From: Bacteroidota bacterium
GTDB taxonomy: Bacteria; Bacteroidota; Bacteroidia; Chitinophagales; BACL12
DNA: 64,000 bases
Assembly: GCA_016706865.1 (NCBI GenBank)
Contig: JADJIS010000002.1
Coordinates: 992,001 to 1,056,000, forward strand
Direction of reading: 5' to 3'
Part shown: positions 43,545-50,401 of the stretch, piece by piece
How the letters are laid out: every line of letters starts with the position of its first letter
How positions within the stretch are numbered: position 1 is the first letter of the stretch
Made by a program: the position numbers and the translations under genes
The notes under the pieces: model-generated
The model's input: the letters and a program-made list of their open reading frames with translations, nothing else
Databases searched by the model: none
What the model was told of the DNA's origin: nothing

Positions 43545-44078
43545 TTAAAGTTTTTGAGCGGACAAGGCAGTATTTGAAGAGGTGGTTTTAACGGATAAAG
43601 CTTTTTCTATGGCACGCGTTATTTTTCTGTTTGTAGGATGACGGTAAGTAAAAAAATAATCTATTACTTTTCCATCCCGGCCAATCAAATATTTGTAAAA
43701 ATTCCAATAGGGAGAAGATTTTATTTTTCCATTCTGTTTTTTATCCGCAAAGAATTGAAATAGGGGATGTGCGTGTTCGCCTTTTATATTCCCTTTTTCC
43801 ATAATTGGAAAAGTAACTCCGTAATTAACGGAACAAAATTCATCAATAGCTTTTCCTTCCAATGGTTCCTGCGAGAATTGATCTGTGGGAAATCCTAATA
43901 TAATTAATCCGGAATTTTTATATCGCTGATAAATTTCTTCCAACTCGGCTAATTGTGGTGTATGCCCACAACCCGAAGCTGTATTTACAATAAGTAGAAC
44001 TTTGTCTCTAAATTGATCGAATAAAATTTCTTTGCCTGCTGAATTCCGCGCAGTAAAACCATAAATTGTTTTTTCCAT
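43545..44078 (-). CDS. Glutathione peroxidase-family thiol peroxidase
   Basis: 177 residues with the GPx fold: NTASGCGHTPQ with the peroxidatic Cys37 (cysteine, not selenocysteine), Gln in FPTDQFSQEP and Trp in SSPYWNFYKYL. In most bacterial GPx the middle motif is FPCNQF and that Cys resolves the sulfenic acid; here it is Thr, so this looks like a one-Cys enzyme or one using an external thiol. With bshB1 22 bp downstream, bacillithiol or thioredoxin are candidate reductants. It reduces peroxides in the cytoplasm; no signal peptide. Confidence 0.87.
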   Translation of the reverse strand: MEKTIYGFTARNSAGKEILFDQFRDKVLLIVNTASGCGHTPQLAELEEIYQRYKNSGLIILGFPTDQFSQEPLEGKAIDEFCSVNYGVTFPIMEKGNIKGEHAHPLFQFFADKKQNGKIKSSPYWNFYKYLIGRDGKVIDYFFTYRHPTNRKITRAIEKALSVKTTSSNTALSAQKL

Positions 44079-44130
44079 TCTATAATTGTAACACGCAGAA
44101 TAAATAAATGTTCAGATGCAGAATAATTTC

Positions 44131-45063
44131 TTATTCAATTCCAACTTCCGTTAAATATCTTTCAGCATCCAAAGCAGCCATACAGCCCGTTCCTGCTGCT
44201 GTAACTGCTTGTCGGTAATGTTTATCCTGCACATCTCCTGCGGCAAAAACACCTTCTATATTTGTTTTTGTAGAACCATTTTTTGTTACGATATATTTCT
44301 GTGCATCCATATCTATAATGCCTTCAAAAATAGATGTATTGGGTTGATGTCCGATAGCAACAAAAAAACCGGTAATTGGAATTTCCGTTATTTCATTGTT
44401 GTTTGTATTTTTAATTTTAACAGCTGTAACTACTCCATCGCCAATTACCTCCACTGTTTCTGAATTCCAATACACCTTAATGTTTGGTGTATTTAATACA
44501 CGATCCTGCATTATTTTACTTGCGCGAAAATGATCTTTTCTTACGATCATGTGTACTGTAGTACAAAGTTTAGCAAGATAAAGTGCTTCTTCACATGCAG
44601 TATCTCCGGCACCAACTAACGCCACTTCCTGATTGCGAAAGAAAAACCCATCACAAACAGCACATGCACTTACACCGTTTCCATTTAATCGTTTTTCCGA
44701 TTCCAATCCTAACCATTTTGCGCTTGCACCAGTACAAATAATAACAGTATATGCTTCTATGGATGTTCCATCATCAAAAAATACTTTTTTTACCTTGCCC
44801 GAAAGCTCAACCCGTGTTGCAATTCCAAAACGAACATCAGTGCCAAACCGCTCGGCTTGTTTTTTCAGGTCTTCCATCATTTCAGGACCCAAAATGCCGT
44901 TTGGATAACCCGGAAAATTTTCCACATCTGTAGTTTGCATAAGCTGACCTCCGGGTTCAATGCCCGTATACATTATCGGTTTCAAATTGGCGCGAGCTGC
45001 ATAAATTGCAGCAGTATATCCTGCGGGTCCCGACCCGATAATTAAACACTTTACTATTTCCAT
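44131..45063 (-). CDS. trxB: Thioredoxin reductase
   Basis: 310 residues from the ATG giving MEIVKCLIIGSGPAGYTA; the longer frame would begin at a TTG. FAD-binding GSGPAGYTAAIYAARA at the N-terminus, the redox-active CxxC in SACAVCDGFFF (about 130-136), the NADPH-binding VGAGDTACEEALYLAK, and the C-terminal FAAGDVQDKHYRQAVTAAGTGCMAALDAERY. It supplies electrons from NADPH to thioredoxin (or bacilliredoxin). It lies upstream of the GPx-like gene and has its own promoter; the name trxB is safe, though a bacilliredoxin reductase role cannot be excluded. Confidence 0.92.
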   Translation of the reverse strand: MEIVKCLIIGSGPAGYTAAIYAARANLKPIMYTGIEPGGQLMQTTDVENFPGYPNGILGPEMMEDLKKQAERFGTDVRFGIATRVELSGKVKKVFFDDGTSIEAYTVIICTGASAKWLGLESEKRLNGNGVSACAVCDGFFFRNQEVALVGAGDTACEEALYLAKLCTTVHMIVRKDHFRASKIMQDRVLNTPNIKVYWNSETVEVIGDGVVTAVKIKNTNNNEITEIPITGFFVAIGHQPNTSIFEGIIDMDAQKYIVTKNGSTKTNIEGVFAAGDVQDKHYRQAVTAAGTGCMAALDAERYLTEVGIE

Positions 45064-45093
45064 AACTGTATTAGGTAACAAAATTTAGAGCCA

Positions 45094-45101
45094 CAAAGTT
45101 A
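45094..45101 (-). promoter_or_regulatory. -7 promoter element of trxB
   Basis: CAAAGTTA on the plus strand, TAACTTTG on the minus strand, exact TAnnTTTG, 30 bp before the trxB ATG. Same core as the element at bshB1. Confidence 0.6.
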
Positions 45102-45243
45102 ATCATCCCAATAATAAATTTTGATAAGAATACTCAATGTTTAATCCATTGATTTAAATCTGAAAAAAAGTGAGGTAAAACATCTTTTTTATTAAATTTT
45201 AACACTTATTTAGCACCATAATTTAACCGCTAAATTTTATTTT

Positions 45244-46779
45244 ATGAGAATCAGGATCCACTTGTTCCTTTTTTGTTTTTTGGCTTCATTTACATTAGTA
45301 AATGCGCAAAATTCAGATCATCCCTACAAATTTGGATTTGGTACACATCTTATAGATTATAGACTGGATGGTCAAACTTATTTGAGAGATCTGGTTGACA
45401 CAGGGGATCTCCAGAGCGGTTTTGTGGTGAGCCGATATACTTTTGGGGCATCTTTAAACAGATCTTTTTCCCTGGATGCTTCTGTTTCAGCAACCGGTAT
45501 AAACCCTAACAAATTGTCAAATACTGAAAGTTCTTTATTGTGGGTGGATGGAGATATCAGTTTGCAGTATCATCTGGCAAATGGTTATATTTTAAAGGAG
45601 AACAGTTGTTTTGCTCCCTATATTTTCGGAGGTGTTGGATATAATTATCTGGAAGCCTTAAAAATGGATGCAACAACAGGTTTTCCAGAAGGTAAATTGG
45701 GTTTGGGTTTTGATATTTGGTTCACACCGTTATTCGGAATAAATGCACAAACCGGACTAACCACTCAATTTAATGAAGACGGAAGAAATTATGCCCACCA
45801 TTCTCTTGGAATGGTAATTCGTTTTGGAAAAGGTGAAGATTCTGATGGCGACGGGATCGCAAACTGGGAAGATACCTGTCCCGAAAAAGCAGGTCTTTTA
45901 AAATTTAATGGTTGTCCCGATTCTGATTTCGATGATATTACAGATGCCGAAGATGCATGTCCAAATAATGCAGGTCTACCAGAATTTAACGGCTGCCCCG
46001 ACACAGATCGCGATGGATTGGCTGATAAAGATGATGCCTGTCCGAATGAAAAAGGATTGGCCGCATTTAATGGTTGTCCGGATACAGATGCAGATGGAAT
46101 TGCTGATAAAGATGATCGTTGCCCGAAGGATAAAGGTAAATCAGAATTTAAGGGATGCCCCGATACCGATAGTGACGGAATTGCGGATCTCGATGATGCC
46201 TGTAAAAATGAAAAAGGTCTTGCAAAATTTAATGGTTGTCCTGATTCTGACGGTGATGGTTTGGCAGATAAGGATGATCGTTGTCCGAAAGACAGAGGTG
46301 ATCTTGCTTTAAAAGGATGCCCCGATGCCGACGGAGATGGTATTGCAGATATGGATGATAGTTGTCCGGATAAAGCGGGTGTAAAGGCAACAAATGGTTG
46401 CCCTGTAATTGCGGAAGAAATAAAAAAAGAAATTGTAGCCAAAGTAAATTTTGCTGCAAAATCAATTCAATTTGAAACCGGTTCTGATGTAATTAAAAAA
46501 TCATCTTACACCACCTTAGATAATATTGTTAGTATCATGAAATTATATCCAACAACATTTTGGTCAATTGAAGGACATACAGATAATGTTGGTGATGATA
46601 AAATGAATCAGGAACTTTCCGATAAAAGAGCAGCTTCTGTTAAAAAATATTTTACTGATAAAGGTGTGGAAGCAAACAGAACAACTTCTGCAGGATTTGG
46701 TGAAACAACTCCAATTGCAGATAATAAAACTGCAACAGGTAGAGCGCAAAATAGGAGAGTTGAAATAAAAATGCAATAA
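45244..46779 (+). CDS. Outer-membrane protein: beta-barrel, seven TSP type-3 repeats, OmpA domain
   Basis: 511 residues. Signal peptide to VNAQ; an N-terminal OmpA-like barrel (about 25-200); then seven thrombospondin type-3 calcium repeats of D.D.DG..D..D.CP type with Asn-Gly-Cys-Pro ends (about 200-385); then a complete OmpA peptidoglycan-binding domain (IQFETGSDVIKK, IEGHTDNVGDDKMNQELSDKRA, GRAQNRRVEIKMQ). It should link the outer membrane to peptidoglycan; the TSP3 segment is a calcium-stiffened spacer. One repeat has CK where the others have CP. Single gene with a weak upstream promoter. Confidence 0.92.
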   Translation: MRIRIHLFLFCFLASFTLVNAQNSDHPYKFGFGTHLIDYRLDGQTYLRDLVDTGDLQSGFVVSRYTFGASLNRSFSLDASVSATGINPNKLSNTESSLLWVDGDISLQYHLANGYILKENSCFAPYIFGGVGYNYLEALKMDATTGFPEGKLGLGFDIWFTPLFGINAQTGLTTQFNEDGRNYAHHSLGMVIRFGKGEDSDGDGIANWEDTCPEKAGLLKFNGCPDSDFDDITDAEDACPNNAGLPEFNGCPDTDRDGLADKDDACPNEKGLAAFNGCPDTDADGIADKDDRCPKDKGKSEFKGCPDTDSDGIADLDDACKNEKGLAKFNGCPDSDGDGLADKDDRCPKDRGDLALKGCPDADGDGIADMDDSCPDKAGVKATNGCPVIAEEIKKEIVAKVNFAAKSIQFETGSDVIKKSSYTTLDNIVSIMKLYPTTFWSIEGHTDNVGDDKMNQELSDKRAASVKKYFTDKGVEANRTTSAGFGETTPIADNKTATGRAQNRRVEIKMQ

Positions 46780-46783
46780 GTGA

Positions 46784-46836
46784 TTTGAAGATTCGAAGGG
46801 AGAAGATTCGAAGGGAGAAGGTTAAGGGTCTAAGGA
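46784..46836. repeat. Purine-rich degenerate repeat after the OmpA/TSP3 gene
   Basis: GAAGATTCGAAGGGA occurs twice in tandem (period 15), followed by further AAG-containing units spaced 6-8 bp. It starts a few bases after the gene's stop. The spacing is near but not exactly 7, unlike the other arrays. Confidence 0.5.
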
Positions 46837-46893
46837 AATAAAGGAAGGAAGGTGTGGTAAGGAATTAAAAAGGGGATACTATTTTTAATTTAT

Positions 46894-46936
46894 AACGCTT
46901 CAGTTATCCAAATTTCAGTAGGATAACTGAAGCGTT
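46894..46936. repeat. Perfect 16-bp inverted repeat between ompA-like gene and era
   Basis: AACGCTTCAGTTATCC (46894-46909) and its exact complement (46921-46936) with an 11-nt loop. No clean T-run on either strand, though an AT-rich stretch borders it. It may terminate the convergent genes or be a small palindromic mobile element. Confidence 0.7.
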
Positions 46937-46975
46937 TCATTCAGAGTATTACTCCCCATCCCATCGACGGCGCTA

Positions 46976-47010
46976 TCTAACTACTTTATACTATATACTA
47001 AATACTCTTT
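46976..47010. repeat. Heptanucleotide array, 5 units, at the era stop
   Basis: TCTAACT, ACTTTAT, ACTATAT, ACTAAAT, ACTCTTT in one 7-nt register, starting with ACT after the first unit. The minus-strand TAA stop of era (47009-47011) overlaps the last unit. Confidence 0.6.
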
Positions 47011-47890
47011 AGTTATAGCCGAAGTACTTCAAACTCCTATCCTCATTCTTCCAGTTCTCCTTCACCTTCACAAATAATTCCAAAAATATTTTTCTGCCGG
47101 TGAATTTTTCTATGTCTAAGCGGGCTTCTATGCCTACTTTTTTTATTGCTAATCCGCCCTTACCTATTATTATTGATTTATGTGTTTCTTTACTAACATA
47201 AATAACTGCGCGGATAGCAATTAATGTTTCTTTATCTTTATATTCTTCAATGGCAACTTCCACCGAATATGGAATTTCCTGTTTGTAATTATAAAATATT
47301 TTTTCGCGCACAATTTCCGCAGCAATAAATCTTTCCGATTGATCGGTAATTTCTTCCGGATCAAAATAGGGTGGATGTTCGGGAAGTTGAGAGGAAATTA
47401 ATTTTAATAAAACATCAATATTTGTTTTCTCCTGAGCGGAAATTGGCAGCACTTCTTTTCCTGGTAATATTTCTTTCCAATTTGCAATTAATTCTAATGT
47501 TTTTGGTTGTGTAATTGCATCTGTTTTGTTGATGATGACAATAACAGGAATTGTACTTTTATTTAATTGCTGAATAATTTCATGTTGATCATTAATTCTG
47601 TCCCACGGATCTGTCATAAATAAAATAATATCTGCATCCTGCAATGCAACTTTCACCTGATCGTTCATCCAACTGTGTAATTTATATTCCGGTGAATCAA
47701 TTATTCCGGGAGTATCGGAAAAAACGATCTGCGAATTTTCATCCGAAACAATTCCCAAAATTCTTTTTCTGGTTGTCTGTGCCTTCGGACTAATAATAGA
47801 AAGTTTTTCCCCCACCAACACATTCATCAAAGTAGATTTCCCAACGTTGGGTTTGCCTATTATGTTTACGTATCCTGATCTGAAAGTCAT
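47009..47890 (-). CDS. era: GTPase Era
   Basis: 293 residues: G1 GKPNVGKSTLMNVL, switch DTPGI, G4 NKTD, then the C-terminal KH domain with IIIGKGGLAIKKVGIEARLDIEKFTGRKIFLELFVKVKENWKN. It binds 16S rRNA near its 3' end and helps 30S assembly. Convergent with the OmpA/TSP3 gene; the stop codon lies in a heptamer array. The start faces a 584-bp repeat-rich gap. Confidence 0.95.
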   Translation of the reverse strand: MTFRSGYVNIIGKPNVGKSTLMNVLVGEKLSIISPKAQTTRKRILGIVSDENSQIVFSDTPGIIDSPEYKLHSWMNDQVKVALQDADIILFMTDPWDRINDQHEIIQQLNKSTIPVIVIINKTDAITQPKTLELIANWKEILPGKEVLPISAQEKTNIDVLLKLISSQLPEHPPYFDPEEITDQSERFIAAEIVREKIFYNYKQEIPYSVEVAIEEYKDKETLIAIRAVIYVSKETHKSIIIGKGGLAIKKVGIEARLDIEKFTGRKIFLELFVKVKENWKNEDRSLKYFGYN

Positions 47891-47911
47891 TTTGTAAAAT
47901 TAAGCAGAAAA

Positions 47912-47946
47912 GCGTTCTGAGTTCTGAGTTCTGCGTTCTGAGTTAT
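47912..47946. repeat. Heptanucleotide array, 5 units (GAGTTCT type)
   Basis: GCGTTCT, GAGTTCT, GAGTTCT, GCGTTCT, GAGTTAT, one register. GAGTTCT is the reverse complement of the GAACTCA family, so this array runs opposite to the large one at 48230. Confidence 0.8.
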
Positions 47947-47993
47947 TGACGGGAGGGAGATTTTCCTCCGAATTATACCTTTTCAACTAAAAA

Positions 47994-48021
47994 ATGTTCT
48001 GAGTTCTGTGTTCCGGGTTCT
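47994..48021. repeat. Heptanucleotide array, 4 units (GAGTTCT type)
   Basis: ATGTTCT, GAGTTCT, GTGTTCC, GGGTTCT in one register; two more units (CAGTTCT, GAGTTTT) follow at 48061-48074 after a palindrome. Confidence 0.7.
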
Positions 48022-48099
48022 GACATGCAGTAGATCTCCTGCATCGATCACTACATGTTTCAGTTCTGAGTTTTGTCGGGAGGGTGGGTGTCATTGCCG

Positions 48100-48201
48100 T
48101 TACTGAGAGCCTCGCTAAGAGCGAGACCCTCAGTCGCTCGGGGTTCTTGGGGATATTACCATTACTGAGAGCCTCGCTAAGAGCGAGACCCTCAGTCGCT
48201 C
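48100..48201. repeat. 40-bp direct repeat, two copies, REP-like hairpins
   Basis: An identical 40-bp segment at 48100-48139 and 48162-48201 (period 62). Each copy folds: ACTGAG pairs with CTCAGT on the outside and CTCGCT with AGCGAG inside around AAG. The related motif AGTGAGGC/CCTCACT appears at 53330. Two perfect copies suggest recent duplication of a palindromic element. Confidence 0.85.
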
Positions 48202-48229
48202 TTGAGCGAAGGTGGTTTTCCTCCGTATT

Positions 48230-48383
48230 GAACCCAGAACCCAGAACTCAGAACTCAGAACCCAGAACTCAGAACCCAGAACCCAGAACTCAGAACCCAG
48301 AACCCAGAACTCAGAACCCAGAACCCAGAACTCAGAACCCAGAACTCAGAACCCAGAACTCAGAACCCAGAACTCAGAACCCA
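48230..48383. repeat. Heptanucleotide array, 22 units (GAAC[C/T]CA)
   Basis: Twenty-two perfect 7-bp units that differ at one site only, reading GAACCCA or GAACTCA. Type order from the start: CCTTCTCCTCCTCCTCTCTCTC, so local period-14 and period-21 patterns are visible. It ends 45 bp before the tRNA promoter. Confidence 0.97.
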
Positions 48384-48427
48384 AAACAGTAATAATCCAA
48401 AATTTAGGTAATCTCCCCAAAACCCCG

Positions 48428-48435
48428 TATCTTTG
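48428..48435 (+). promoter_or_regulatory. -7 promoter element of the initiator tRNA
   Basis: TATCTTTG, exact TAnnTTTG, 39 bp before the tRNA. A TTTA at 48403-48406 sits at the -33 distance. Confidence 0.65.
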
Positions 48436-48474
48436 CACCTCGTTCTGAAATAGATTATCATTTTTAAGATATAC

Positions 48475-48547
48475 CGCGGGGTGGAGCAGTTGGTAGCTCG
48501 TCGGGCTCATAACCCGAAGGCCACAGGTTCGAGTCCTGTCCCCGCTA
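48475..48547 (+). tRNA. Initiator tRNA-fMet (CAT)
   Basis: 73 nt with a complete cloverleaf: acceptor arms CGCGGGG/CCCCGCT with a C1-T72 mismatch, D-arm GAGC/GCTC, anticodon arm TCGGG/CCCGA with loop CTCATAA (CAT at 48508-48510), T-arm ACAGG/CCTGT with TTCGAGT. The unpaired first position and three G-C pairs next to the anticodon loop are the marks of the initiator rather than elongator tRNA. The 3' end reads CTA after the discriminator A, so CCA is added by enzyme. A T-run follows at once. Confidence 0.96.
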
Positions 48548-48710
48548 CTAATTTTTTTTAATATTTAAGAAAAAAAGCTGTTTTGAAATGCAGTTTTTGT
48601 TTCTTGCACAACTCCAGGTTTTCTCGCAGATAAAGCAAAAAAGTGCTGATTTATCCGGCTTTTTGGCTGTAATTGCGGGAAATTGTTTTTTATAAAAGAA
48701 TTGAATTAAA

Positions 48711-50024
48711 GTGGGATTTACAGTTGCAATTATTGGTCGTCCGAATGTTGGGAAATCAACATTATTTAACCGTTTAACAGGGGAGAGGGTGGCTATTGTG
48801 GATGATATCAGCGGAGTTACCCGCGACAGGCACTATGGAACAGTGGAATGGAATGGAAAAACATTCGATCTGATTGATACCGGTGGATTTGTTGCGCGCT
48901 CAAGCGATGTTTTTGAGACAGAAATTCGCCGCCAGGTGAAAATTGCCATCGATGAAGCTGATCTGCTTATTTTTATGATGGATGTTACTACCGGAATTAC
49001 CGATTTTGATGATGATGTAATAAAAATGTTGCGCAAATCGAAAAAAAAGGTATTTGTTGCAGTAAATAAGGTGGATAATAACGTTCGACATCTGGAAGCT
49101 ACACAATTTTATGCGGCTGGTTTTGAAGATGTGTTTTTTGTTTCCTCCATTACCGGAAGCGGAACAGGCGAAATTTTGGATGCCGTTGCAGCTCAAATTC
49201 AGGAACCGGATAGCAGTGATGTTTTAAAGGAAAAAGGATTACCACGATTTGCAATTGTTGGTCAGCCGAATGCAGGAAAATCTACTTTATTAAATGCATT
49301 AACGGGACAGGAGCGCACTCTGGTTACCGATATCGCCGGAACTACAAGAGATTCCATCCATACCAGATATCAATTATTCGACAAAGATTTTATTTTAATA
49401 GATACAGCAGGTATCAGAAAGAAAGCTTCTGTAAAAGAAGATCTGGAATTTTATACTGTTATTCGTGCCATAAAAGCAGTGGACGATAGTGATGTTTGTT
49501 TGCTGGTGATCGATGCAAATTCCGGAATTGAAAGTCAGGATCTGGCTATTCTCCAGATGATAGAAAGGAAACACAAGGGATTAGTGATATTGGTAAATAA
49601 ATGGGACATGGTGCAAAAGGAAACCAATACCATGCGTGATGTGGAAGCCAAGATCAGAGAGAAAATTGCACCTTTTCGCGATGTTCCGATAATCTTTATT
49701 TCTGCACTCGAAAAAACGAGGATATTTCAGGCAATGGAGGAAGCAATTAAAGTTTTTGAAAATAAACAGACTAAAGTTTCCACCTCCAAATTAAATGAAG
49801 TGATGCAGGAAGCTCTTGCCTCCTATCATCCGCCTGCAGTGCGTGGAAGTCACATCAAAATAAAATACGTTACTCAAATGCCGGCTTCGGTGCCAACTTT
49901 CGTGTTTTTCACCAATTATCCCAACGATATCCGCGAAGCGTATAAAAACTACCTGGAAAACAAGTTGAGAGAAGCCTTTCCTTTGTCGGGAGTTCCTATC
50001 AATATTTTCTTCCGCAAAAAATAG
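48711..50024 (+). CDS. der: GTPase Der (EngA)
   Basis: 437 residues, GTG start giving (M)GFTVAIIGRPNVGKSTLFNRL. Two tandem G domains: GRPNVGKST with DTGG and NKVD, and GQPNAGKST with DTAGIRKKASV and NKWDMV, followed by a C-terminal KH-like domain (VPTFVFFTNYPNDIREAYKNYLENKLREAFPLSGVPINIFFRKK region). It acts in 50S subunit assembly. No anomaly. Confidence 0.96.
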   Translation: MGFTVAIIGRPNVGKSTLFNRLTGERVAIVDDISGVTRDRHYGTVEWNGKTFDLIDTGGFVARSSDVFETEIRRQVKIAIDEADLLIFMMDVTTGITDFDDDVIKMLRKSKKKVFVAVNKVDNNVRHLEATQFYAAGFEDVFFVSSITGSGTGEILDAVAAQIQEPDSSDVLKEKGLPRFAIVGQPNAGKSTLLNALTGQERTLVTDIAGTTRDSIHTRYQLFDKDFILIDTAGIRKKASVKEDLEFYTVIRAIKAVDDSDVCLLVIDANSGIESQDLAILQMIERKHKGLVILVNKWDMVQKETNTMRDVEAKIREKIAPFRDVPIIFISALEKTRIFQAMEEAIKVFENKQTKVSTSKLNEVMQEALASYHPPAVRGSHIKIKYVTQMPASVPTFVFFTNYPNDIREAYKNYLENKLREAFPLSGVPINIFFRKK

Positions 50025-50040
50025 TTGTTAAACTTTTTTA

Positions 50041-50048
50041 TATTTTTG
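50041..50048 (+). promoter_or_regulatory. -7 promoter element of the small lipoprotein
   Basis: TATTTTTG matches TAnnTTTG, 31 bp before the ATG and just after the der stop. Confidence 0.5.
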
Positions 50049-50079
50049 TACTATACTAATTAAACCAAATCGAATCAAA

Positions 50080-50325
50080 ATGAAAAAATTATCTTATTTG
50101 ACCATCGCACTCGCACTTACCATATTTGTATCCTGCAAAGGAAAATCGGCTAAAGATGCTGAGGACGAAAACATGGATACTATCTCTACACAAGTAGAAA
50201 CCGGTGCATCCGAATCCATCGAAAATGCCGCTAAAGTTGACGAAGTTTTAAACCAACCATCAGAAGATGAATTATTCGGAACTGATGTTGATGATGCTGC
50301 TGTTGAAAGTGCAACAAAGAAATAA
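50080..50325 (+). CDS. Small predicted lipoprotein
   Basis: 81 residues with a lipoprotein signal: MKKLSYLTIALALTIFVSC, lipobox FVSC with Cys19 as the acylation site. The mature part is acidic and Glu/Asp/Ala-rich with no domain I recognise. It has its own promoter and ends in a strong terminator, so it is a real monocistronic gene; function unknown. Confidence 0.75.
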   Translation: MKKLSYLTIALALTIFVSCKGKSAKDAEDENMDTISTQVETGASESIENAAKVDEVLNQPSEDELFGTDVDDAAVESATKK

Positions 50326-50345
50326 ATTTAAAAAATATAATAATG

Positions 50346-50375
50346 AAAAAGCCATCTGAAAAGATGGCTTTTTTT
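50346..50375. terminator. Terminator between lipoprotein gene and S41 protease
   Basis: GCCATCT (50351-50357), GAAA tetraloop, AGATGGC (50362-50368), flanked by five A and seven T. It can work on both strands for these convergent genes. Confidence 0.92.
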
Positions 50376-50401
50376 GTTGGAAATATATTTTAATTAAATT
50401 G

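Larger units (their letters stand above)
47891..48474. other. Repeat mosaic between era and the initiator tRNA
   Basis: This 584-bp stretch has no convincing gene. It holds three heptamer arrays, a 40-bp direct repeat with REP-like hairpins, a palindrome pair ACATG...CATGT with ATGCAG/CTGCAT inside (48022-48057), and repeated pieces such as TTTTCCTCCG.ATT (47961 and 48216). TACCTTTTCAACTAAAA (47977) recurs almost exactly at 53397 in the other mosaic. Open frames across 48084-48448 simply read the repeats. Confidence 0.75.

Noticed and set aside
43545..44078. Selenocysteine glutathione peroxidase
   Set aside because: The active-site codon is TGC (Cys37), and there is no UGA or SECIS-like element.
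45789..46465. Long reading frames opposite or across the TSP3 repeats of the OmpA gene
   Set aside because: Shadows of the repetitive Asp/Gly-rich coding sequence; the OmpA frame has a signal peptide and two recognisable domains.
46894..46936. Intrinsic terminator for the OmpA/TSP3 gene
   Set aside because: The stem is long and perfect but no T-run follows on either strand; kept as an inverted repeat of unknown role.
48230..48383. CRISPR array
   Set aside because: Units are 7 bp with no spacers between them, and no cas genes are in the window.
48084..48448. Open reading frames of 102 and 78 residues over the GAACCCA array
   Set aside because: They are translations of 7-bp repeats in two frames (PRTQN-type periodic peptides) with no start context; repeat artefact.
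48475..48547. Elongator tRNA-Met
   Set aside because: The unpaired first acceptor position and GGG/CCC pairs at the anticodon stem mark the initiator.
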